From NCBI GenBank assembly GCA_002049455.2, contig KV918806.1:248001-312000 (forward strand): a DNA stretch of 64,000 bases. The letters run 5' to 3'. Within the stretch, counting starts at the first letter, position 1, and the number at the start of each line of letters is the position of its first letter. This document shows positions 21,479 to 33,100 of this stretch, one piece after another. Source of the stretch: Porphyra umbilicalis. Taxonomy: Eukaryota; Rhodophyta; Bangiophyceae; Bangiales; Bangiaceae. The position numbers were made by a program, and so were the translations under genes. The notes beneath the pieces were generated by a model. The model was not told the origin of the DNA. It did not search any database and saw only the letters and a program-made list of their open reading frames with translations.

Positions 21479-24400
21479 TCAGCAAAGCCCCATGGCCTCG
21501 ACATGCTTGTCGTGCTTGGTCTTGCCGAGCTCCTTCGTCATCGGGTCCGCCACCATGTCGTCCGTTGCACAATGCTCCAGTGTCACCTTGTCCGTCGTGA
21601 TGGCCTCGCGCACGAAGTGGTATCGAATGTCGATGTGCTTGGTGCGCTTGTGCTCGACGGGGTTCTTGGAGAAGTCATTGCACCCGCTGTTGTCGACCTT
21701 GATGTTGATTGGCCCGCCCGAGGTCGCTGTTCGCAGCCCTTGAGATGCCACGCTTTGCACGAGCTTGTTGAGCAAAACAGCTTCCTTGCTGGCCTCACAA
21801 AGAGCCATGTACTCGGCTTCCATCGACGACAGCGCCACCGTCTCCTGCAACTTAGAACCCCGGCTGACGGCTGCTCCGCCAAAGATGAAGGTGAAGCCCG
21901 TCGTAGAGCGTCGCGTCTCGTGGTCACCCGCCCAGTCGGCATCACTAAAGCCTTGTAGAACACAGGAAGAGTTCTTGTCGAAGACCAGCCCCTTGTCCAT
22001 CGAACCCTTGACGTACCGTATAACGCGCTTGATCGCCGCTCAATGCTCCTTGCCGTAGCAAACAACAAACCGACTCAGCTTCCCGATAGCGAAGGCGAGG
22101 TCAGGACGTGTCCCGACCATCAGGTACATTAGACTGCCAACGGCTTCGCGGTAGGGCAGCGCGTCGTCGCTCTCGTCGGACTTGACCAGCTGCAGGCCCA
22201 CTCCCAGCGGCGTTCCGATCGGGTTGCACTCCGCCATCCCGAACTTCTCCAGCACTTGCGCCGCGTACTTGGCCTGCGACAGCTTGAGGGTGCCCAACGC
22301 CTTGTCACGCCTAATCTCTAGCCCGAGGATGAACTTCGTCTCGCCCAGGTCCTTCATCTCAAAACGCTTGTGAAGAGCGTCCTTAATCTTGTAGATCGCC
22401 GCCAGGCTTGATGCCACCAACAGGAGATCGTCGACTTACACCAGGACGATGATGATTTCGCCGTCATCCATGAGGAGGTAGAGGCATGCATCCGGGTCAA
22501 TGTTGTCAAACCCCTGCGACTTGAGGAAGTCGTCGAGCTTGGCGTACCACATCTTGGGAGCTTGCTTCAGCCCATACAGCGCTTGGAGGAGACGACACAC
22601 TTTGTCAGGATACGTCGGATCGACATAGCCGTCTGGCTGATCCATTTAGACCTCCTCGTTAAGGTCACCGTTGAGGAATGCCGTCTTGACGTCCATCTGA
22701 TGTAGCTCCCACCCGTTTGCCGCCGTCATCGCCAGGATGCATCGAATGGTGGTGAACTTGGCCACCGGCGCGAACGTCTCGTTGAAGTCGAGCCCCTTGA
22801 TCTGCCGGTTCCCCATGAAGCACAGGCGCGCCTTGTGACGCGTCGTGTTGTACCCGTTCTTGTCAACCTCGTTCTTGACCTTGTAAACCCACTTTCCCTT
22901 CAGCACGCGTCGACTGGCCGGGCGATCCGTCAAGCGCCAAGTCTTGTTCTTGCGGATGGCCTCCATCTCCTCGTCCATGGCAATCTGCCACTTAGCCGAT
23001 TCCTGCCCTTGAACGGCTTGCACGTAGGTCGTGGGCGCCTCGTGAGCAACCAGGTTCACCGGTCGCCAGTACTCGACAGGGGGTCGCCGCGCTCTGCCGC
23101 TCCGACGCAGCGTGTCTTGAGAGCCGCCACAACCTTGATTGTCGTGCGCGGACTTGTCAGATCCATCGTCTTGCTTCTCATCCTTGTCGTCATTGTCAGC
23201 ATCCACCTCTTCGCCGTCGCTTGCAGAGCGCAAACCCGTCTCGACTCCGACGTTTTCGTCTCCGGGAAGCTTCTCTGCAACTTCTGCCACCTCGCTTACG
23301 TTCGTCTCGGCGAACACGACGCTTCGTGCCTCGACGACCTTGCCGTCGTCGAGGATGACCTTGTACGCCTTGCTGCCGTCGGGATAGCCTAAGAAGACGC
23401 CCTCTGCTGCCTTGTCACCAAACTTGCCGTCGATGTGACTCTTGTGCAGCACCACCCAGAATGTTGACCCAAACACCCGCATGTGGCTTACGTCGGGGTT
23501 ATTTCCGGTCCACAGCTCAAAAGGCGTCTTGCCGACAAGAAGCGCCCGGCTGGTGACGCGTTTCTTGATGTAGACCGCCGTCTTGATGGCATCCGACCAA
23601 ATATTTTGATCGACGTCCTTGTGTCGCATCATGGTGCGAGCCATCTCCACGAGAACTCGGTTGAGCCGCTCAGCAACCCCGTTCTGCTGCGGCGTGTCGG
23701 GCACCGTGGTCTGGTGCGTCGTGCCGTTCTCACCGTGAAGAGCCTTGAATGCATTAGACACATACTCGCCGCCATTATCGGAGCGTAGGATCTTGATCTT
23801 GGTTCCCGTGTGCAGGTGGGCCTTCGTCAGCCGCTTCTTGTACTCCGAGAGCAGATCGCTCTTAGTCTGCAGGAAGACCACGTCTGTCCAGCGGGAGCAG
23901 TCGTCAGTGAAGGTGCCAAAGTAGAGCGCACCGCCACGCGACGGCTCCGACTTTGGCCCGCCCAGGTCCGAGTGCACGAGCTGCAAGCGCTTGCTGACTC
24001 GACCTCCTCCCGCACTAGGCATAGGCGTCATAGCTGCCTTCCCATACACGCACGGCTCGCAGACGTCCTTGACCGCCATGGAAGAGCACTTGAGTCCATT
24101 GACGTCCTTGTTCTTGATCATCCGCTCAACGCCAGCCACGTTGACGTGCCCAAGGCGCTCATGCCAAAGCTGAAGGGAGGCCACCGCAGCAATATCCAAC
24201 AGTGGGGCCATGTCCAGGTGATAAAGCCCACTCTTCCGCGTGCCGCACGCAGCAACCTTGTCGCTAATCTTGATGATCGTTTTACCGCCCTTGAATGACA
24301 CTTCCGCACCACGCTTCTCCATCATGCCGACCGACATGACGTTGAAGCCCATGGTAGGAACATGGAGTACCTTCTCCAACTTGATCTTGCGCGTCTTCCC

Positions 24401-25405
24401 GTGAACAATGACATTGAGCACGACGGTTCCGACGCCCGCCGTGGCTACGGACCCCTTGTCACCCATGGTGACGCTGCGTCCCGTGGTCGTCTGGTAGTCT
24501 TCGAAGCACCCGCGCATCCAGCACATGTGTGCAGACGCCGCAGAATCGACAAGCCACGACTTGGAGATGTCATCGGTGTCAGCCGCATTGCCCACCAGAC
24601 AGATGGCGTCGTCGCTGTCGCTACCATCGTCAGCCGCAATTGCGGCCACCTTGTCCTGTCTCTGCTTTTTGGCATTGAGCTCTGGGCAATCGCGAGAGAT
24701 GTGCCCAAATGTATGGCAGTAGTAGCACTCGATCTTGGAGAGGTCACCACGGCGGCCTTGACCTCGATAGTTGGCGCCGACGAGTGCCATGTCGCCAATG
24801 CGCTTCGTCGCCGGTGACTTGTCCGCCTGCCGCCGCTCCTCCTGAAGCAAGCGGCTCTTGACAAAGTCGAGGCTCAGCTCGTCCTCGCCCTTGGCGTCGA
24901 GAGCCACCAGCAGGTTCTCGTACTTGGACGTCAGCCCGTTTAGGACGCTCATGGCAACGTCCATCTCCGTCACCTCGCCGCCCATGGCCTTGAGGTTCTC
25001 GCCGAGGTTGCGCACGCGGTTGATGTAGCCCAGCATGCCCTCACCGACGGTCATTTCGACGGTGTAGAACTCGCGTCGCGCCTTCATCTTGTTCATCAAA
25101 CTCTTGCGCTGGAAGACACCTTGCAGCGTCGACCACATTTCCGCTGTCGTCTTGCAGCCCGCCACGTGCTCGAGCTGCTCAGATCCAAGGGCGAGCCCAA
25201 TGATGGCGCTCGCCCTCGTGTCTCGACGCTTCCACACCGCCAACTCGCGGGAATCCGCGTCCGTCGGCTTGCCGTCTTCGTCAAGCATATCGTCCAGGTC
25301 GCGCAGCGCGAGGACCATCTTAATGCGCTGACGCCACTCGTGGAAGTTCGTCTCCGTCAACTTGTCGATCTTGATGCCGCCCATTCCGGCAGCGCCTCCG
25401 TCCAT
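21479..25405 (-). pseudogene. Copia gag-pol polyprotein with three nonsense codons
   Basis: Single frame of about 1308 codons from ATG 25405. Order: gag (retrotran_gag/UBN2-like), CCHC knuckle CYYCHTFGHISRDC (near 24700), protease site WLVDSAASAHM (DSAA in place of the usual DSGA), integrase zinc-binding H-H-C-C (HERLGHVN...CEPC), core Asp in VHSDLGG, Asp in LRSDNGGEY, Glu in NGVAERLN, reverse transcriptase (KARLCFMG, MDVKTAFLNGDL) and RNase H (DADWAGD, SSMEAEYMAL, DNSGC). Stops: TAA 22646-22648 at the conserved Tyr after NEEV, TAA 22436-22438 replacing the Tyr of the catalytic YVDD box, and TGA 22040-22042 at a conserved Trp. No frameshift was seen. The stops remove active reverse transcriptase, so this copy could move only with helper enzyme. 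Confidence 0.95.
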
Positions 25406-25552
25406 GATGTCTTCTTGTCGTAGCGCCCGACCTTGCCGAGCCGTGCGCCTTGACCATCACGTCCTTGAACCACCTTGACCTCGTCTTCTTCGCACTTGCC
25501 GCGACCGCCGCGACACCAGCTGGCACACCTTGCTCTTGTCACAGCCCCGGCT

Positions 25553-25566
25553 CTGGGCCCATAACC
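25553..25566 (-). promoter_or_regulatory. Primer-binding site matching the initiator tRNA-Met anticodon half
   Basis: Immediately inside the 5' LTR, the minus strand reads GGTTATGGGCCCAG. This is the complement of the anticodon stem-loop region of eukaryotic initiator tRNA-Met (CTGGGCCCATAACC), not of its CCA 3' end. Drosophila copia is known to prime from a tRNA half cut in the anticodon loop. The same mechanism is inferred here. Confidence 0.8.
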
Positions 25567-25984
25567 TGTTGAATCGCAGTGGGAATAGGGGTTGGGGGAC
25601 CACGGTGAAGTGGCTGAGTGGCTTGAGCTTGTGTGTGTGTGCGCGAACGTGCTTTGTTGGTTGTCCTAAGGTTCGCCCGCCTCTCCCAACCGAGAGCACC
25701 TCTCAAATAGTCCCCACCGGCCCAAGTGCTCCCCCCTCTCGCGCCCACACCGACGCCCACGCCCTCGTACCAAATCGAATCACTCACCAAATCAAAAGCC
25801 ACTAGAGCAAAGCGAAGATCAAATCCAAAACATGCCAAAAGTAACGCCCCAAAATGACCCAACACAAATGTGTGCAACTTGACCACGTCATGCAAATGTA
25901 CCATGTGGGGTACCATAAGGGTCACCGACCATCATCCATCCGCGAACCGCCAGTGGAGTCGGCGACGAGCATCACAGTCCAACA
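25567..25984 (-). repeat. 5' LTR of the copia element
   Basis: 418 bp, TGTTGAATCG to GTCCAACA on the plus strand, almost identical to 21026-21443. The leader from its inner end to the gag ATG is 161 bp. Confidence 0.96.
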
Positions 25985-25989
25985 GAGGA
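25985..25989. repeat. Target-site duplication GAGGA, right copy (copia element)
   Basis: Matches 21021-21025. It lies in the codons for the end of the gypsy reverse transcriptase (SFL). Confidence 0.95.
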
Positions 25990-27799
25990 AGCTACGCAGT
26001 TGCGTCTTCGTTCGCGGGTGACCCACCTTCGCGAGCGCCTCCAGGTTCTTCATGTGCACCCGCATCTTCCCAGGGGATATGATGCGCCCGAGGTACTCGA
26101 CGGACGTCTGAAAGACCTGGCACTTCTTGGCCTTCAACGTGACGCCGGCCCGACCCAAGCGGGTCAGGGCTTCGTCGAGCTCTTTCACGTGGTTCTCCGG
26201 GGTGTCGGAGAAGACGTTGACATCGTCGAGGTAGTCAAGGCACGTTTGCCATGTCATCCCGGACAGGATGATGTCGAGGGCACGTTGCATGGTCGCAGGA
26301 GCGTTGGTGAGGCCGAAGGCCATCTTCAGGTACTCGTACGTGCCCATGTGGCAGGTGAAAGCGATCTTGTCGATGTCGCCCAGGGCCATGGGTATCTGCC
26401 AATACCCGGCATTGCAGTCGAGCGTTGAGAAGACGCGGGCGTCTCCCAGCGAGTCGATGCAATCCCCCATCCGCGGGATGGGATAGGAGTCCTTCTTGGT
26501 CACCGCATTGAGACGACGGTAGTCGACCCAAAAGCGTGGTGACCCTTCTTTCTTGGGGACGACAACGACAGGGCTTGCCCATTCACTGGTACTTGGTCGG
26601 ACGACCTTGGCTTCCAGCATCCGATTAACCTCGTCACGGATCATGTCACGAGCATGGTGACCCGCGGCGTACGGTTGCTGCCGTATCCGCTTCGTCCCGG
26701 GTTGGACCTCCATGCGGTGGACGGTGTCGTCCATGGAACCGAGCGTCCCGTCTAGCATTTATGCATGGCGGCGGATAAGTGCCTGGACATCCGGGAGTAG
26801 CCGGTCGGGTACTCCAGAGAGATCGACTTGGTCTAGCACCGCTTTTGCGGCCGCGGTGGGCGAAGCCGCGTCGTCAGTGACAAGCAGGCAGTCGACATCG
26901 TCGACTGGGCTGACAGGAGCGAGGAAAGTTCCTTTGCGGAGGCAGACCAGTTTGTCGCTGAGGTTAGCGACTTCAACGCTGAAGCGTTGCCCCGGGACAA
27001 CAACGGCCAGGCCGCGCGCCGTTTGACAGCGGTGGTGCTTGTGAAGGCGGTTGTGCGGCGCGACTAGAACCTTACCAGCGAGCTCGGCGATGACCAGCAT
27101 GGCCGTACGGGTCCGCGGGGGCAGAACCCGCCGCTGCGCGAGGCCCACCGTCGCATCCCTCGGGGATCGGCGGCGTTCTCTCTTGCCGCGTGCCGTGCAC
27201 AATAAGATGGGCACCGAAGCATCGGTGGACCATCTGACGCTTTGACGGCGCGGTACGAGCGCCTCGACATGGCGGTTGATTAAACTGGTGCCGAGCAGCA
27301 TGGGTACGGCGAGGCGCTGGACGACGGCAAAGTCGACGTCCGTGGCGGAGCCACCGGAGCGCAGGCGCAGGGTGATCATGCCTCGGGCGGAGATAGGGTT
27401 TTTATTTGCGTCCACAATGTGGGGAAAATGAGGGCGTCGATGCAGCCGCCGCTCCCAACCTTTGGGCAGGGCGTCCACCAGAATGATAGAGGGCCCGGCG
27501 CCTGTATCCAGTGTCGGTGTCATCAGCCGCAACCGCGCTTCGTCAAAGCCGAGGGCCGCGGGGATGGTATACTGCCGGTATACCGGAGTCAAGACATGGT
27601 GTACCCGTATCTTCGGACCCTGCGGGCTGAAGGCGGCACGGGGCGGCCGCGCCGCTAGCGGAACGCCCCGTGTTAAGTTCCCGGCCCGGCAGAGGCAGGC
27701 GGGTCCACCGTTGGACTCGGATCCGGTTGCGGATCCCCGGGCGCGGCGCCGACCGTCTCGTCTCCGCTGAGGGAGCCGGTGTCGCCCGGCACCAGCGGG
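25985..27799 (-). pseudogene. pol: Gypsy pol, 5' part: protease and reverse transcriptase
   Basis: Open in one minus-strand frame from about 27799, which is the -1 frame relative to gag and overlaps the gag end (27673) by about 126 bases, so a -1 ribosomal frameshift is plausible although no classic slippery heptamer was found. Aspartic protease: LDTGAGPSIILVDAL (near 27500). A TAA at 26759-26761 interrupts the frame just before the reverse transcriptase. RT motifs follow: VRPSTSEWASPVV, VPKKEGSPRFWVDYRRLN, LDCNAGYWQIP, AFGLTNAPATMQ and the catalytic YLDD (near 26235). The frame runs up to TSVEYLGRII and RSFL, where the copia element cuts it. It continues in frame at 21020. Reverse transcriptase would copy the RNA genome into DNA in virus-like particles. 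Confidence 0.92.
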
Positions 27800-29025
27800 T
27801 CACCCCAGGGGTCCCCGGCAATGGCGGCCATCGCGTATTGCATACGACTTGGGCGAAATGCAGGACGGGCCGCGCCAGGGGGTCCCGCGGAGACCGCAGG
27901 CGGCGCACCTGTCTTCGTCGCCCGGTCGGGCGAGAGACATGCGCGGGCGTAGTGACCGAAACCGCGGCAGCGGTGGCACTGCACCTGGCTCAGGCGGACC
28001 ATAGCCGGCCGTCCCACCGGACCGCCCCGTCCGGGAGGCCATGGGGCTGCCGTTCCGGCCGACCGCGTCCGGGCCGCCGGCGGCGTAGGGGTAAATGCCT
28101 GGAACGGCTGCTGCGGTGGAGGCCGACCCATGGGGAACCGACTCTGTGGCGGCGTGGCCACCGACATCGTCGCTGGCGGCGCCGCCCAGAGGACCGATTC
28201 GGCTTTCGCTCCGCTCCCGGAGCCCAGCTGCAGGACGCTCTTGGCCTTGGCGTACCGGTCAGCTTTGCCGATGGTGACCTTGACCGAGCGGAGCCCATCG
28301 CCCATCTTCTGCGAAAGCGCCACGAGTTCGTCGAAGGTGGCGCATGTGCGGTCAGCCAGCTCGGCTTGGGCACGTACCTAGGGGTGGAGCCCCTTCAGAA
28401 ACAGGAACCGTAGGTGCCCCGGGTCGTACATACCCATGAGATGTCGGCCGAGCCGCATCGACCGCTGATAGAAAGCGCGCTCCCCTTCGTCTTGGCGTTG
28501 CTCCGCGGTACGGAAGGCCATTTCGGCGGTGTGCAGGGCGTCCTCGGGTGCATGACGAGTCAACAGATAGTTGATCGTGTGCGGGAAGCTGGTACCGACG
28601 GCGCTGCCGTGTGGGCCTTTTGTTTTCTGGACGAAGTCGTCCTTGGCCTCACCGCCAATGCGGTAGGCGAGGAGGTACGGGGCCTCGTACAGAATGACAT
28701 CCATTTCGTCCGCGGCTCTGCGGAAGCGAGTGAGAAGCGCCAGGACGGCCAACGGATCGGAGCCATCGAAGAGCGCGACACCGTGGAGCGGACCGTCCAG
28801 CAGGCGATGGCGCCTGCAGAGCTGGCTTGCTTTCGACCGACCGTACGTCGGATCCGCATTTCGGAAGAGGTAGCGGCGAAAGTCGAGCAGCGACGAGAAC
28901 GGGCCCTGCCTGGACGTCAAGGGGAGCGGCCAGGGGATGACAGCCATTGGTGTCGAAGCTGTCCGACCGGTGACCCGCGTGCGGGTGCGGCGCAGCGAGT
29001 GAACGCGGCGGCGCGAGGGGCCGGC

Positions 29026-29056
<31 letters not shown>

Positions 29057-29562
29057 GGGTCTCGTGGCGGCTCGTCGTCATTGGCAGACCGCGAAGAGCG
29101 GGCGTCGGGATCCGATCGCACCCCCGCACTCCGCGAGGCCAACGGCGACGTTGAGGCGGCGGACCTGCGCGACCGGGACCGGTCGCGCGGGGCCGGGGTG
29201 TTTGCCGGTGTTGGGTCAGTGGGCCGGGGTCCACGGGCGGTCGACATCGGCAACGTCCCAGTTGGGTCGCGCAACGTTGTCACGTCGGCGCGTAGCTCTT
29301 GGACGGACGCGGCTAACGTACGCACAAGCGTCGTTTGCTCGGCGACCGCCGATTGCTCCGCGCGACGACTAGTATTTCCGAGGGAAGCGCCCGAGCCGCC
29401 CGAAGCGGTAGCCGCTGCGGTTGGATCGGGAAGACCCGAGGCATCATGGGGAATAGGGTGAGTCGAAGCCGCCGGGGCTGACCCGTCGGCAGTACGCGGA
29501 GCGTCAGCGCCCACATCATGGGGGGGGGCAAAACGCGGGGGATCGGCACCCCCGCTCGCCAT
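27673..29562 (-). pseudogene. gag: Gypsy gag (capsid and CCHC knuckle), one nonsense codon
   Basis: Likely start ATG 29562 (MASGGADPPRF), 242 bases inside the 5' LTR. Residues 1-200 are Ala/Ser/Pro-rich and disordered (RSRRSAAST, a serine run). A capsid-like helical part follows (RRYLFRNADPTYGRSKASQL...ERAFYQRSMRLGRHLMG). A TAG at 28378-28380 lies after FLKGLHP. The same frame continues with a CCHC zinc knuckle CHRCRGFGHYARAC (near 27950-27990) and ends at 27673. Gag packages the element RNA into cytoplasmic particles. The stop removes the RNA-binding knuckle and pol from the product, so this copy is defective. Confidence 0.9.
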
Positions 29563-29789
29563 CGAAGATAGTTTGGCTTCTTGTTTCGAGATAGTACAGA
29601 CCCGGACACGACGGCAGCACGCCCCGTCGGGCACCGTCAAGCGACTCCCCCCGCCTGCAACAACAGCCGCCGGGTGACCGGGACCACAGAGTGGTCACGT
29701 CACGTGAACCGTCAGTGGCGTCCGCACCGTTGTCGCCGGGGCTCGCAAGAGGAGAGGCGTCCTTCGAAAGGGACGACGCCCTCTCCCCT

Positions 29790-29801
29790 GCTGCTCCACC
29801 A
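29790..29801 (-). promoter_or_regulatory. Primer-binding site of the gypsy element
   Basis: Two bases inside the 5' LTR the minus strand reads TGGTGGAGCAGC. It starts with TGG, as expected for pairing with a tRNA CCA 3' end. I do not assign the tRNA. Confidence 0.6.
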
Positions 29802-29803
29802 AG

Positions 29804-30169
29804 TGTGGCAACAAAGAAGGCGCGAACAAATACCCTATAACCACACTGACAGTTCAAAAGAGAAGGACCCAAAGGGTCAACCTACCGAGAGGACCTAGAC
29901 GGCGCAAATTCGCGCAAAGGCTAGGACTCTAGAGGGACGCCAAGATTCAGATGGCGAGCAAGACAGGGCGGCGCGGGGAAAGGCCGGCGCCGTAAAAACA
30001 AGACGGAAACAAACGAAAAGGAGAGACGAAAGAGTAACCCCTGGCCCGAATAGGGGGGCAACTTAGGGAGGGACAGCCGTCCCACAGGCCGCAATCCGAA
30101 GTTCGGAGAGACGGGCGTAAGTCCCGGTAGGGGCATTAGTACTGGACTTAGCCCCTGCCGAATGCAACA
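29804..30169 (-). repeat. 5' LTR of the gypsy element
   Basis: 366 bp, TGTGGC to GCAACA on the plus strand, colinear with 15105-15470. Confidence 0.93.
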
Positions 30170-30174
30170 TCAGG
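30170..30174. repeat. Target-site duplication TCAGG, right copy (gypsy element)
   Basis: Matches 15100-15104. Confidence 0.9.
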
Positions 30175-33100
30175 GACGCCCCGGGGTGCTGTCAAGATTG
30201 AGAGGTTTTGCTTGCTTCGCTACGTTTCCGCAGGTGCGGCCATTTGGCGACCGGGCGCGCGGCCGTGGCCCGGCCCCGCCTCGGGTGCCCCCACGAGCGC
30301 TCCGATCCAGTTGTTTTACCAGTGTCGGTGCGATCGCGTCGCGTGTCCGACAGGCCTACAAGAGCGTTCGGCAACACGCCACCGCACGAGAGATACGTGA
30401 CACACTTTAACGTTCCGGGCTCTGGGGCCGAGACGGCTTGCGGCCGTCCAATTCAGAGAGGTACCATATTCCATTTCTGGGTGGCTGTCGAAACAAGAAC
30501 ATGAATAAGTTGGGCAATCTGAGGACATTAAGAACTGCCACCTGTCTTTCTTTCAACCCCGTGAAGCCGCGATGGACCAATAAAAGCAGAGAACCCGTTG
30601 GCCTCAGGGCCAACAAGTTGCCAACGAAGGCTCCGTTGGCAACCCGTTGGCCCCGGGGCCAACGGATTCGACCCCGAATCAGACGCAAGTACATTAACGT
30701 TTTCACTCCCTTGACCTCCGTTGGCAACGCCGCGTGCACGTTCGACATTGTTATCATACCTGCCCCAAGAACTGGCCAACAGCGAAGTTGAGACATTTTG
30801 CAACGTGTGCCCAATAAGGCGTTGGCCCGATATTGGTGGAAATGGTCTGACCACAGCTGACTAGCACATCAAGTCACACTTGAAAGAAGTTAGCACGACT
30901 TCGTCGTGCTCTTAATCACACCCTTATCACGACGCCAACACGACTAAACGAGTCGTTTCTTGGACCGGATACCAGCCAACACTCTCAGCGTGTGAAGAAA
31001 CACCCATTTTCAAGGAGTGTTCACGAGGAATGCGAGGGAAAACGAGCTCGTGGTGGATCCAACGAAGAGCTTCACTGCGCAAAGGTTTGCACTGTGCTCT
31101 GCGCTGCGTCTGTTATGATCGCGGCAGGTATTAATTGACGCCCATCAGATCAAAGCAACGTTGTGTCAGTATGCAAAAAAATATTTGTTCTGTGCGTGTG
31201 GTCCGTAATCCACGTGGACCAGTATCAACCAGTCGTTCAGTGCGATGAGCGTTTTTGACGCATGCAAGCCACTCATCCACTGTCAAGCCAGCTCTCTGCA
31301 CACGTTCTGCAACTGCATCGTTTTCCTAAGAGTTGCCCACCCTGTAGGCCGACCTGCACTGCAATAGCTCCCCCCCGTTGGCATCTCTTATATCTGCGGA
31401 TGAATTCTCTGCCCAACATATGCCGTGGCCCCGTCTCCAGGTTGTAGTGTCGCCCTCTATCTTTATCCACCGCCCTTCCCCTCGAGAAGACGTAACCCCA
31501 GTGTGGTATTAATAACGTTAGTTCAATTTCCAGTGTATTCAGACCGACCGTAGCCACGTATTAAAGCGAGTTCTATCGCCGTCGCGGCGAGGAAGAAGAC
31601 CTTTTGTTGAAGGGCATCCGATGGCGAGCCGGGTGGCGCCCACGACGACGAACCCGGACCCACGGTGATTTAATACAAACGAGGGCACCGGTCGATCGAA
31701 CGTCCGATCACAAGCGATCGTAGTGAGTGCCGGCAGACAGATAAGACAGGCAAGCAAACAAAAAATGAACAATGCGGAAGTAACCCCCCAAAGGGCGTGT
31801 CACAGGGCAATTCCCACAATACATGGGCTTTGGTCAGTCAAGGGGGCTACTTGTGGCCAATTGCCAATTGGGAGCACAGATATGCCAAACCCAGGATGCA
31901 GGTGGTCTCCGCCGCCGCGTCGGTGGGTGGTCGCGGTGGAGCCCCTGACCCGCGCTTGCGCACACGGGAAAGGTGCTGCGCTGGTCGAGTCTGTCCGTTC
32001 ACTCTAGAGCGGGCCGTCGTCCCCTGGCACCCGGCTCCCCTCTCCCCCCACTTCTCGCCCCCCCCCTCACTCACCTATCGACAGCCGCAACAAAAAAACT
32101 CTTTCCAACTTTGCAGTCAACTTAACCCCCGACGGGGACGGGGAGGAAGAGGGGAGCTCACCACTGGCAGCGGCAGCCTCTGCCATGATAAAAACCAAGA
32201 GGAAGATGGTCAGACCTGGGAGAGGACGTTAGTTGGTGGGGTAAGGCAGCACATGGAGGTGAAGAGCGGCCGTCGGCGGGGGAGGGCGGTCATTGGACAT
32301 GAGCGAAAGTGGGCCTGCGCAGATGCGGGTGCGCCATCACAGGCGAGTGCCACTTGCGGATGGCACAGCTCTTGGTGACCCCGCGCCTTCTCAGACCTCT
32401 TCGGGCTTGGTGGTACCGGTGAAAAGGAGTGAATCTGATAAATGTGCACTCTTCGGGATAAATGTGCCAGTCCAGACCCCCCCCTTAAACGTGATACAAA
32501 GAAAGCAGGGACCTTGTACGAATGTCAAAGCGGATTCCACCGCTCAATCGGCGGTCAAAGCACGAGCTTATACCGCCCCGTGCAGGCATTAGAGGAGTTC
32601 TAGACAACTGTGTCTGGAGATCGTCTGTCAGGGGTACCCATGAAATCGACGGTCTGGGCCAATAAAAAGCAAATGAGGCTGATTGGGAGGCTCTACCTTA
32701 ACGACACTACGTCCATTTTGTAAACGCGGGCAAGCTTTTTCACGATCGAAGCGCATTCTTCAACTCTCCCTGCCGTCGTTGCGCGCCTAGGATCGACGGC
32801 GGCCTCGGCACACCTCGCGCGCCCCACCCACCTCCACGTTGAATACGTCTCCTTTGCCCCTGACCTTGCCCCCCGCCCATCCTCGTTGCCTTCTGCTCAC
32901 ACTGTCAGGCATCATTGCGCCGCCCGCCGTTGTCAAGTGCCCGGCGGCCAGCGACCGACGGTCGTCACCCCGGTTGATTCCCCCTTCCCTCTCCGCCCTC
33001 GTTGTTTTTGTCTACTTGTGTCGGTGATGGGCTCTACGGTCGTGAGTCGGCGTCCACTATCCGAACGCGTGCAAGTGGGGAGCTCGGTGGGGTGGTCTGG

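Larger units (their letters stand above)
21026..25984 (-). mobile_element. Ty1/copia LTR retrotransposon nested in gypsy pol
   Basis: 4959 bp with 418-bp LTRs at each end (TGTTGAATCG...GTCCAACA on the plus strand) and 5-bp GAGGA target duplications. The coding strand is minus. One long gag-pol frame runs from ATG 25405 to the stop at 21479-21481, broken by three nonsense codons only. The LTRs differ at only 4 of 418 positions by my reading, so insertion was recent and later than that of the host gypsy element. Confidence 0.96.
15105..30169 (-). mobile_element. Ty3/gypsy chromovirus-type LTR retrotransposon, decayed, split by a nested copia element
   Basis: 366-bp LTRs at both ends (TGTGGC...GCAACA) with TCAGG target duplications. 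The coding strand is minus, so the 5' LTR is at the right. Order on the minus strand: LTR, primer-binding site, gag with CCHC knuckle, protease, reverse transcriptase, [copia insertion], RNase H, integrase with zinc-binding HHCC, chromodomain, methyltransferase-like tail, polypurine tract, LTR. Without the 4964-bp insertion (element plus one duplication) it is about 10.1 kb. The plus strand between the 3' LTR and the end of pol carries a long antisense frame (15803-18235). The LTRs differ at about 25 of 366 positions, so it is not young, and all its genes carry stops or lost catalytic residues. Confidence 0.93.

Noticed and set aside
22040..22042. TGA read as Trp (altered genetic code)
   Set aside because: Trp is encoded by TGG throughout the same frames, and TAA and TAG stops are equally common in the elements; decay explains it.
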